6,771 nt of DNA from Holophagaceae bacterium (GTDB lineage: Bacteria; Acidobacteriota; Holophagae; Holophagales; Holophagaceae): positions 4,983 to 11,753 of the forward strand of contig DPRT01000155.1 in assembly GCA_003538615.1 (NCBI GenBank), read 5' to 3'. Each line of letters starts with the position of its first letter. Positions within the stretch are counted from its first letter, which is position 1. Shown piece by piece: positions 1 through 5,691 of this stretch. The notes beneath the pieces were generated by a model that was not told where the DNA came from, made no database searches, and worked only from the letters and a program-made list of their open reading frames with translations. The translations under genes and the position numbers were made by a program.

Positions 1-275
1 GGCCCGATGATCCAGTTCTGGAGCAGCGACAGGCCCAGCACCTTCTTGTTCCGGAAGACGAGGTGCAGCTCCTCGTACTTCACCTTGGCCAGGGGCGGAT
101 ACATCATCAGGATGAGGCCCGCGGCCAGGGGCACGCTGGTGGTGCCCACGTTCCAGGCGTTGATGGCGCGGTTGAACCCGGGCACGGCGAAGCCCAGCAG
201 CACGCCGAGCCCCATGGCCAGGAAGATCCACAGGGTCAGATACCGATCCAGGAACGACAGCCGGCCCGTGGACAT
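1..275 (-). CDS. acr3: ACR3-family arsenite efflux permease (N-terminal part, runs off left edge)
   Basis: Inner-membrane carrier that exports arsenite, the effector step of the ars operon. Only the first 91 residues are in the window; the full family is usually about 350 residues with ten membrane helices. The start is [16 protein letters not shown], with a first helix at about residues 13-31 and a second at about 46-62. That second segment carries the ACR3 signature [18 protein letters not shown] (residues 53-70), which is the main reason for the call. The ATG at 275 is chosen because GGAGG (281-285) lies five bases upstream. The gene follows the cysteine-tailed CMD-like gene by 29 bases and is third in an operon headed by arsR, so arsenite-induced expression is expected. 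The conserved ACR3 cysteine and most helices lie outside the window and cannot be checked. An ArsB-type carrier is unlikely given the motif. Confidence 0.93.
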   Translation of the reverse strand, partial: MSTGRLSFLDRYLTLWIFLAMGLGVLLGFAVPGFNRAINAWNVGTTSVPLAAGLILMMYPPLAKVKYEELHLVFRNKKVLGLSLLQNWIIG

Positions 276-296
276 GATGGCCTCCAGAGTTCTATC

Positions 297-335
297 GCAG
301 TCGTCTACTTGCAGTCGCAGTCGTCGCCGCAGTCG
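297..335. repeat. GCAGTCG short repeats across the 3' end of the cysteine-tail gene
   Basis: The heptamer GCAGTCG occurs four times on the plus strand: 297-303, 311-317, 317-323 and 329-335. A longer 11-bp exact direct repeat (TCGCAGTCGTC) lies at 295-305 and 315-325. On the coding strand three copies encode Asp-Cys pairs of the tail. The fourth lies past the stop codon (305-307) and out of frame. This pattern fits slippage or local duplication during growth of the tail. Confidence 0.6.
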
Positions 336-640
336 CCCTTCTGGCCGCCCGCATCTTCGCAGGCGCAGGCCCCGCCGCAGCAGCCGCCGCCTTCGCCCAC
401 CAGCGCGGACTGGGCCAGCGACATGATGATCGAGTGGGGATCGCCCTTCACCCGCAGGGCCATGTTCACGGCCTCGATCATGTCCTCCTTGGACACGCCC
501 AGCTCTTCCAGGCGGCTCTGGTGGGCGCGGAAGGCGCGCTCGGCGTTGGAGCCGATGGCCGCCCCCAGGGCGATGAGGTTGAGGGTGGTCTCGCTGAGGC
601 CGGATTCGGTCGAGGTCTCAGTCTGGGGCTGGGTGGTCAT
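305..640 (-). CDS. Small AhpD/CMD-like protein with seven-cysteine C-terminal tail, in ars operon
   Basis: A 111-residue protein with no membrane segment or signal peptide. Residues about 20-80 ([21 protein letters not shown] onwards, then [23 protein letters not shown]) resemble the helical carboxymuconolactone decarboxylase/AhpD-like fold. In redox-active members a CxxC precedes a conserved His; here that spot reads NAERAFRAH, so both cysteines appear as alanines (A33, A36) while H40 remains. The tail after a glycine linker has C87, C88, C92, C94, C104, C108 and C110, arranged as a CC pair, two CxC pairs and a single Cys among Gly/Asp. Thiol binding of As(III) or another soft metal is inferred, for example as a chaperone or sponge beside the ACR3 pump. 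The start at 640 is set by AAGGAG (646-651) five bases upstream, and it overlaps the arsR stop as ATGA. Fold assignment is moderately sure; the function is unknown. Confidence 0.85.
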   Translation of the reverse strand: MTTQPQTETSTESGLSETTLNLIALGAAIGSNAERAFRAHQSRLEELGVSKEDMIEAVNMALRVKGDPHSIIMSLAQSALVGEGGGCCGGACACEDAGGQKGDCGDDCDCK

Positions 641-1026
641 GCGGGCTCCTTGAAGGTGCGTGACGGGGGACAGTCGGAGGGGGTGCAGGGATCGCAGCGG
701 AGGGCCTGGGCCTGGGCGCGGTCGCGGGACAGCTCGGCTTCGGCCCCGGCCATGAGGGGCCAGAGGGCCTCCAGCAGGGGGCGGGCGGAGGCCTCGTCGG
801 AGAGGGCCACATGGACCCAGCGGCCCACCTTCCACTCGCGCACCAGCCCCGCCCGGCGCAGACCCGTGAGGTGCTCGGACACGGTGGAGGGCGCCAGGCC
901 CAGCACCTCGGCCACCTCGCAGACGCACAGCTCGCCGGCATGCAGCAGGGCCAGGATGCGCAGGCGCACGGGATGGGCCAGCGCTTTGAGGGTGTCCACG
1001 AGGGGACGGAGGGGGTCTGAAGTCAT
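637..1026 (-). CDS. arsR: ArsR/SmtB-family arsenite-responsive repressor
   Basis: A 129-residue winged-helix DNA-binding repressor that releases its operator when As(III) or Sb(III) binds. It begins MTSDPLRPLVDTLKALAHPVRLRIL. The ELCVCEVAEVLGL segment (residues 32-44) holds the metalloid-site pair C34 and C36 of the ELCVCDL type known from plasmid R773 ArsR. The recognition helix follows in LAPSTVSEHLTGLRRAGLV (44-62), and the wing in REWKVGRWVHVAL (63-75). Unusually, the C-terminus adds RCDPCTPSDC with C111, C114 and C119, which could supply extra ligands. The ATG at 1026 fits the family's N-terminus, though its own Shine-Dalgarno is poor; coupling to a leader ORF could explain that. It heads the operon with the CMD-like and ACR3 genes and probably represses it, including itself. 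Confidence 0.95.
   Translation of the reverse strand: MTSDPLRPLVDTLKALAHPVRLRILALLHAGELCVCEVAEVLGLAPSTVSEHLTGLRRAGLVREWKVGRWVHVALSDEASARPLLEALWPLMAGAEAELSRDRAQAQALRCDPCTPSDCPPSRTFKEPA
646..651 (-). promoter_or_regulatory. Ribosome binding site for the cysteine-tail gene
   Basis: AAGGAG on the minus strand, five bases before the ATG at 640 and inside the 3' end of arsR. It decides the start at 640 and rules out a longer protein reading back through the arsR region. With the ATGA overlap it also suggests translational coupling to arsR. Confidence 0.75.
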
Positions 1027-1055
1027 TTCGTTATTTCCCGAAACACCGTCAGCAT
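1023..1055 (-). CDS. Possible 10-codon leader peptide overlapping the arsR start
   Basis: Reading toward arsR, an ATG at 1055 opens MLTVFREITK and ends at TGA (1023-1025). That TGA overlaps the arsR ATG as ATGA, the same arrangement as at the arsR/CMD-like junction. The ATG is preceded by the purine-rich stretch AAGGAGGGAAAGGGAGGG (1057-1074), a better ribosome site than anything directly before arsR. Its existence requires transcription to start upstream of 1055, which conflicts with the candidate -10 at 1051-1056. Ten codons can easily arise by chance, so this is tentative. Confidence 0.25.
   Translation of the reverse strand: MLTVFREITK
1026..1043. promoter_or_regulatory. Candidate ArsR operator (inverted repeat TTTCG-N8-CGAAA)
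   Basis: A perfect 5-bp inverted repeat with an 8-base spacer, TTTCG at 1026-1030 and CGAAA at 1039-1043, sits just upstream of and touching the arsR ATG. Its AT-rich spacer stands out in GC-rich surroundings. ArsR-family repressors bind short imperfect palindromes near their own promoters, so the position fits. The half-sites are short, and no experiment or alignment backs the assignment. Confidence 0.35.
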
Positions 1056-1079
1056 ACCCTCCCTTTCCCTCCTTGCCAT
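1051..1079 (-). promoter_or_regulatory. Candidate arsR promoter
   Basis: On the minus strand ATGGCA (1074-1079) could serve as -35 and TATGCT (1051-1056) as -10, each matching four of six consensus bases, with a 17-base spacer. Transcription would start near 1044, at the edge of the 1026-1043 inverted repeat, which would suit repression. This placement would exclude the possible leader peptide. Confidence 0.3.
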
Positions 1080-1101
1080 ACCTCGCGTTTTGATATTTGC
1101 T
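1073..1101 (+). promoter_or_regulatory. Candidate promoter for the M28 peptidase gene
   Basis: TTGCCA (1073-1078) matches five of six -35 consensus bases. The AT-rich stretch GATATTTGCT (1092-1101) lies at a suitable distance, but no good -10 stands out: TTTGCT at 17 bases and TATTTG at 15 bases are both weak. It would share its -35 area with the divergent arsR promoter candidate. Confidence 0.2.
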
Positions 1102-1119
1102 GAAACCAGCCTTCCCCAC

Positions 1120-1124
1120 AGGAG
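1120..1124 (+). promoter_or_regulatory. Ribosome binding site deciding the M28 peptidase start
   Basis: AGGAG, five bases before the ATG at 1130. It favours that ATG over the in-frame TTG at 1097. The ATG also places a signal peptide at the very N-terminus. Confidence 0.75.
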
Positions 1125-1129
1125 TTCCA

Positions 1130-2602
1130 ATGCCGCGGATCCCCGCCGCCCTGCTGTCGCTGGCCCTGGCCGCCCTTCTCCAGGCCCAGGCCCCCTTCCC
1201 GGCGGTGGCCCCCACCCCCTCGCCGGTGCCGGTGATGCGGGAGTACCCGGACACTCCGGCGGGAAAGCTCCTTCGGGAGATCAAGGAACGCGCGGAAGTC
1301 GTGGCCCGGGTGGAGCATCTGTCCGATGTCATCGGCCCCCGCCTCACGGGCTCGGGGCAACTGCGGCAGGCCCAGGCCTGGGCCATGGCCGAGATGAAGA
1401 AGCTGGGCGCCGTGAATGTCCATGAGGAGGCCTACGACTTCGGCCTGGCCTGGACCCGCGGGGTGGACAGCGCCCGCCTGCTCACCCACAACGGCATCCG
1501 GTTCCGGGTGGATCAGGCGGCCTGGACGGTGGGCACCCAGGGCCCCGTGAAGGGTGATCTGCTGCTGGTGGACGCCCGGAACCTGGAGGAGCTGAAGGCC
1601 TTCAAGAGCCAGTTGAAGGGCCGGATCCTGCTGCGCACCAACCCCGACGACAAGCGCCCGCCCCTGCCCCGCCGCGGCGACATGGCCGCCATGCAGGCCG
1701 AACAGGCGGCCATGACGCAGTTCCTCCTGGATGAGGGCGCCCTGGCCCTGCTGCAGATGTCCGGCCGCAAGAACGGCCTGGGCTTCGCCAGCGGCGGGCC
1801 GGGCCGGGATCCCGGGCGCCGGAGCCTCCCCTCCGCCACGGTGCCCCAGGAACCCTACAAGATGCTGGTGCGCCTGCTGGCCCGGAAGGAGCCCGTGAAG
1901 CTCGAGCTGTCCCTGGGCGGCAGCTTCTCCGCGGCCCCGGTCCAGGCCCACAACGTGGTGGGCGAGGTCCCCGGCCGGGAGAAGCCCGGTGAAGTCGTCA
2001 TCGTGGGTGGCCACCTGGACAGCTGGGACCTGGGCACCGGCGCCACGGACAATGCCACCGGCAGCGCCATCGCCCTGGAGCTGCTGCGGGCCCTCCAGGC
2101 CACGGGCCTGAAGCCCAAGCGCACCATCCGCATCGTGCTCTGGAGCGGCGAGGAACAGGGTCTGCTGGGCTCCCGCGCCTACGTGGAGGCCCACAAGGCG
2201 GAGCTGGATGCCCTCCAGGCCGTGCTGGTCCACGACATGGGCACGGGCATGGTGAAGGGCTTCACCCTCCAGGGCCGCGAGGCCTGCCGGAGCCTCATGG
2301 CCCAGGCCATCGCCCCCCTCAACGACCTGGGCGTGCGGGAACTCCCCCTCCGCGCCATGAACAGCACGGACCACGCGCCCTTCGACCGGGCCGGGGTGCC
2401 GGCCTTCGCCGCCATCCAGGAGCCCGTGGACTACTTCCTGGGCACCCACCACAGCCAGATGGACTTCCCGGATCACCTGGTGCCCGATCAGCTCGTGCAG
2501 GGCGCCCAGGCCATGGCCATCACGGCCTGGGAACTGGCGGAGATGGACGCCCGCCTGCCCCACGGCATCGTGGTCCGGCCGGCGAATCCCGCACGCCCCT
2601 GA
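1130..2602 (+). CDS. Secreted M28 zinc metallopeptidase, carboxypeptidase Q-like
   Basis: A 490-residue aminopeptidase/carboxypeptidase-type enzyme that should hydrolyse peptides outside the cytoplasm with two zinc ions. A signal peptide is visible (MPRIPAALLSLALAALLQAQA, likely cleaved after A21), then a Pro-rich linker. Residues about 130-245 form an insert consistent with a PA-like domain. The catalytic part starts near residue 275. Expected metal and catalytic residues are present: H295 and D297 in GGHLDSWD, bridging D307 in GATDNATG, E341-E342 in WSGEEQG (general base and ligand), D369 in HDMGTG, and H441 in GTHHSQMD. The layout matches human carboxypeptidase Q, the M28B type. The gene stands alone on the plus strand, divergent from arsR and ending 9 bases from the opposing antiporter stop. 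A link to arsenic is not evident; nutrient or peptide scavenging is more likely. Confidence 0.93.
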   Translation: MPRIPAALLSLALAALLQAQAPFPAVAPTPSPVPVMREYPDTPAGKLLREIKERAEVVARVEHLSDVIGPRLTGSGQLRQAQAWAMAEMKKLGAVNVHEEAYDFGLAWTRGVDSARLLTHNGIRFRVDQAAWTVGTQGPVKGDLLLVDARNLEELKAFKSQLKGRILLRTNPDDKRPPLPRRGDMAAMQAEQAAMTQFLLDEGALALLQMSGRKNGLGFASGGPGRDPGRRSLPSATVPQEPYKMLVRLLARKEPVKLELSLGGSFSAAPVQAHNVVGEVPGREKPGEVVIVGGHLDSWDLGTGATDNATGSAIALELLRALQATGLKPKRTIRIVLWSGEEQGLLGSRAYVEAHKAELDALQAVLVHDMGTGMVKGFTLQGREACRSLMAQAIAPLNDLGVRELPLRAMNSTDHAPFDRAGVPAFAAIQEPVDYFLGTHHSQMDFPDHLVPDQLVQGAQAMAITAWELAEMDARLPHGIVVRPANPARP

Positions 2603-2611
2603 AGCCAGGCC

Positions 2612-4642
2612 TCAGGCTGGTAGCCCGCCTCCAGGCTCACGGCCCAGCAGGGCCTCCGCCTGATCCAGGGCCGAGGCGGGGCCGCTGAGGGCCAGCAGGT
2701 CACCGGCCTGGAGCCGGGCCTCGGGCCTCGGCTCCAGCAGGTGGCCCTCCCGCAGCAGCGCCACCAGGACCACGCCGGACCCTCCCGGCAGATCCAGGTC
2801 GCCCAGGTTGCGGCCCAGGGAGGGGCAGCGGGGACCGATGCGGAGGGTGCGCCAGCCTCCTGAATGGAGGGCGGGGGCCGCTTCCGGTGTTCCCCAGGGA
2901 TCCCGGGCATCCGTGCCCATCCATTCGGCGTCGGCGCTGAGATCCCGCTGGAGGCCCCGCGCCCGGCGCCAGACCAGCAGCGGGATGGCGAGCGCGACGG
3001 CGGCCCCCAGGGCGCCCAGGGAGGCCAGGGGGATCAGCGCCAGCACAGCCGCCAGCACCGGCAGCCCCGTGAGCAGCAGGACACCCAGGCGCAGGCCCGT
3101 GCGGAAGGCACGCCGGGTGTCGGGACGGGTGCCCAGGTCGCCGGGGCCCGGCAGATCCAGCAGGCGCTCAGCCAGCACCCGGCTGCGGCGGAGCATGCGG
3201 CCCACCAGCAGGACCACCAGTGCGGACGCCGCCAGCAGCACGGCCCCCTGGGCCAGGGTGTGGCCGAAGGCCCCCGGCCCCTCCAGCCAGGCGGTGGCCA
3301 TGCGCATCACCCGCGGCGCGAGGGCACCCACCAGGCCGATGAGGATGGCGTCCAGCAGCAGCTGGAGGAAGGTCCGCCGCACAGCCGCGCCCGGGGCCTT
3401 GCGCAGGGCCGGGGCGCGCAGGGCGGCGGCCCAGGACTGGTACAGGCCCAGGTAGGTCTTCAGGGCCAGGGGCAGGTGCCGCTCTGCCAGCCGGGCCGCG
3501 GGCTCTCCGGCGGATATCAGGGCGGGCGTGGCCAGGGCCGTCGCCACGCAGATGGCCGCCAGCAGCGCGTAGCGGGAGGGATCCACGGCGCCGAGGCCGA
3601 TGCCGGCGCTGAGGAGGATGAAGCCGAATTCCCCCACCTGGCCCAGGGCGAGGCCAGCCCGCACGCCCAGGGCCAGGGGCAGGCCCGCCAGGGTGGCCCC
3701 CACGGTGACGGCCACGGCGTTCACGACGATCACCAGGGTGGTGAAGAGCAGGACCAGGGGCCAATCCCGCAGCACCACCGCGGGCTCCATGAGCATGCCC
3801 ACCGCCACGAAGAACATGGCGGCGAAGAGGTCCCGCAGGGGATGGACCAGGTGCTCCACCTTGCGGCCCCGGCCGGATTCGCAGACCAGCATGCCCGCCA
3901 CGAAGGCGCCCATGGCCACGGAGAAGCCCGCCCAGGCGGCGAGCTGGGCCAGCCCGAAGCAGAGCGCCGCCGCCACCACCAGCAGCACCTCGTCCCGGGC
4001 ATGGTCCGCCACCCAGCGCACCATGCGGGGCACCACCAGGCGTCCGGCGCCCACCAGGACGGCGAGGAACACCCCCAGCTTCAGCAGCGTGCCCGCGATG
4101 GCGCCGGCGCTGGGCCCGCCCAGTGATGCCGCCGCCGTGAGGGCCGCCAGGAGCAGCACGGCATGGAGGTCCTCCACCAGCAGCACGCCCAGCACGGTGT
4201 CCTTCAGCGCGCCGCGGATGCCGCGCTCATCGAAGAGCTTCGCCAGGATCATGGTGGAGGCGATGGACAGGCTCGCCGCGAAGAACGCGCTTTCCAGCGG
4301 AGCCCAGCCCAGGAGCCGCGCCACCAGGAAGCCCGCCACCAGCTGGGTGCCCACCTGGAGGGTGCCCGTGAGCAGGGCCGGGGGCCCGGCGCGCAGCAGC
4401 CTCGGCAGGCTGAACTCCAGCCCGATGGTGAACATCAGGAGGATCACGCCCAGTTCGCCCATGAGCCGCACGTTGCCGAGGTCGGCCACCAGGGGCACGG
4501 GCACGTGGGGGCCCACGATCATGCCCGCCAGGAGGTAGCCCAGGACCGCCGGCTGTTTCAGTTTCTGGAACAGGACCGAGGTCAGCGCCGCGACGCCCAG
4601 CACCATGGCCAGGTCCAGGAGGAGGCGGGCGTGGTCTTCCAC
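2612..4642 (-). CDS. CPA2-family cation:proton antiporter with C-terminal RCK_C domain
   Basis: A 676-residue inner-membrane monovalent cation (K+ or Na+)/H+ antiporter of the KefB/YbaL type. The first ~380 residues form the transporter: LGYLLAGMIVGPH (34-46), LGVILLMFTIGLEFSL (64-79), the ion-site-like LLVEDLHAVLLL (154-165, D158), and GQVGEFGFIL (334-343), a CPA2 signature. About four extra hydrophobic segments follow at roughly 428-447, 464-482, 516-540 and 541-557. Residues about 597-667 resemble an RCK_C (TrkA_C) ligand-binding domain (LGRNLGDLDL to GDLLALSGP). No nucleotide-binding RCK_N is present, unlike KefB/KefC. The start is GTG at 4642, four bases after the channel gene's stop, with AAGG about nine bases upstream; an ATG twelve codons in is an alternative. 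Coupling to the RCK-bearing channel gene suggests joint ion/pH control. Ion specificity cannot be read from sequence. Confidence 0.9.
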   Translation of the reverse strand: MEDHARLLLDLAMVLGVAALTSVLFQKLKQPAVLGYLLAGMIVGPHVPVPLVADLGNVRLMGELGVILLMFTIGLEFSLPRLLRAGPPALLTGTLQVGTQLVAGFLVARLLGWAPLESAFFAASLSIASTMILAKLFDERGIRGALKDTVLGVLLVEDLHAVLLLAALTAAASLGGPSAGAIAGTLLKLGVFLAVLVGAGRLVVPRMVRWVADHARDEVLLVVAAALCFGLAQLAAWAGFSVAMGAFVAGMLVCESGRGRKVEHLVHPLRDLFAAMFFVAVGMLMEPAVVLRDWPLVLLFTTLVIVVNAVAVTVGATLAGLPLALGVRAGLALGQVGEFGFILLSAGIGLGAVDPSRYALLAAICVATALATPALISAGEPAARLAERHLPLALKTYLGLYQSWAAALRAPALRKAPGAAVRRTFLQLLLDAILIGLVGALAPRVMRMATAWLEGPGAFGHTLAQGAVLLAASALVVLLVGRMLRRSRVLAERLLDLPGPGDLGTRPDTRRAFRTGLRLGVLLLTGLPVLAAVLALIPLASLGALGAAVALAIPLLVWRRARGLQRDLSADAEWMGTDARDPWGTPEAAPALHSGGWRTLRIGPRCPSLGRNLGDLDLPGGSGVVLVALLREGHLLEPRPEARLQAGDLLALSGPASALDQAEALLGREPGGGLPA

Positions 4643-4646
4643 GGGT

Positions 4647-5690
4647 TCAGCCCTTGGCCAGCCGGGTGAGGGTTTCCAGGGCCTCCGAAGGGCCCATCAC
4701 CAGCAGTTCGTCCCCGGACTGGAAGCGCTCGTCGCCGGAGGGGTTGAACCGCAGGCCCGCGCCGGGGTGCACCAGGCCCACCAGGAGGGCCCCCGTGGCA
4801 TGGCGCAGGCGCGCCTCCCGCAGCGTCTGGCCCACCAGGGCGGACTCGGGGCCGATGGCGATGCGCTCCAGGCCCAGCTCCAGCTGCTCCTGCTGGAGCA
4901 CGATGTCGAAGAAGTTCATCATCTCCGGCTTGAGCAGCAGGCCGGCCATGCGGCGGCCGCCGATCTCGTAGGGGCTCACGATGTGGTCGGCGCCCGCGGC
5001 CCTCAGCTGGCGCTCGGTGCCCAGCTTGGCGCTGCGGGCCACCACGGGGATGTCCGCCCGCATCTGCTTCACCGTGAGCGTCACCAGCACGTTGTCCGCG
5101 TCCGTGGTCAGGGCCGTGATGAGTCCCCGGGCCCGCCGGATGCCCGCGCGCTCCAGCATCAGCTCGTCCATGGCGTTGCCGTAGAGGATCAGCTCCCCGG
5201 CGAACCGGGGGCTGCGGCCCTTGGTCTCGTCCTGCTCCACGATGACGAAGGGGATGCCCGCCTTCTTCAGCTCCCAGGCAGCCTGGAAGCCCATCTTCCC
5301 GAAGCCGCAGACGATGACGTGGTCCGTGAGGTCGTCCAGGCGTTTCTGCATGCGGCGCTCCATGAGGTAGCCCCGGAGGTCGCCCTCGAGGAGCAGGGCC
5401 GTGAGGTTCGAGATGGCGTAGGTGGCCACACCCAGGCCGATGACGAGGTAGAAGATGGTGAAGATCTTCGTGCGGGCATTCACTTCGCCCAGTTCCCGGA
5501 AGCCCACCGTGAACAACGTGGTGATGGCCATGTACACGCTGTCCAGCGCGTTCAGCTTCGACAGCAGGTGGTAGCCCAGGGCCCCGGCGATGATGACCGC
5601 CGTCAGCAGGACCAGTGCGTAGCGCAGGCGCTTCAGCGGCGCGTCCTGCTGCTCGTCCTGCCCCCTGGGGAAGGGTGCTCCCGCCCTCAT
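4647..5690 (-). CDS. Two-TM potassium channel-like protein with RCK_N and RCK_C domains
   Basis: A 347-residue MthK-like ion channel subunit, probably a tetramer in the inner membrane. TM1 is about residues 23-41, the pore helix about 50-60, the filter TVGFRE 61-66, and TM2 about 76-101. The cytoplasmic part starts with RCK_N at HVIVCGFGKMG (124-134, a GxGxxG nucleotide-binding loop, with acidic VEQDE at 151-155), followed by RCK_C at about 274-344. Most K+ channels have TVGYGD or TVGFGE; the second filter glycine is arginine here (R65), so selectivity may be altered. The ATG at 5690 is one base after the thioesterase stop and has GGGAGG five bases upstream. A longer start at 5753 would lie inside the thioesterase gene and adds a low-complexity tail. 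The antiporter follows four bases later. The family call is secure; selectivity is uncertain. Confidence 0.92.
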   Translation of the reverse strand: MRAGAPFPRGQDEQQDAPLKRLRYALVLLTAVIIAGALGYHLLSKLNALDSVYMAITTLFTVGFRELGEVNARTKIFTIFYLVIGLGVATYAISNLTALLLEGDLRGYLMERRMQKRLDDLTDHVIVCGFGKMGFQAAWELKKAGIPFVIVEQDETKGRSPRFAGELILYGNAMDELMLERAGIRRARGLITALTTDADNVLVTLTVKQMRADIPVVARSAKLGTERQLRAAGADHIVSPYEIGGRRMAGLLLKPEMMNFFDIVLQQEQLELGLERIAIGPESALVGQTLREARLRHATGALLVGLVHPGAGLRFNPSGDERFQSGDELLVMGPSEALETLTRLAKG

Positions 5691-5691
5691 C

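Noticed and set aside
641..928. Extending the cysteine-tail gene upstream to 928
   Set aside because: The added part overlaps arsR in another frame and is Arg/Gly/Pro-rich noise; AAGGAG at 646-651 marks the start at 640.
1097..1129. TTG start at 1097 for the M28 peptidase
   Set aside because: No ribosome site precedes it and it would put eleven extra residues before the signal peptide; the ATG at 1130 has AGGAG at proper spacing.
1049..2563. A 504-codon open frame on the minus strand opposite the M28 peptidase
   Set aside because: No recognisable motifs and a composition typical of antisense frames, while the plus strand carries intact zinc-peptidase motifs in order.
2603..2626. Bidirectional terminator between the convergent M28 and antiporter genes
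   Set aside because: The gap is only 9 bases, and the best stems I can draw (CCAG/CTGG, AGCC/GGCT) are 4 bp without a T-run.
2864..4126. A 420-codon open frame on the plus strand opposite the antiporter gene
   Set aside because: Its product is low-complexity (Gln, Gly, His, Ala-rich) without domains. It mirrors GC-rich codons of a clear membrane protein on the other strand, so it is a composition artefact.
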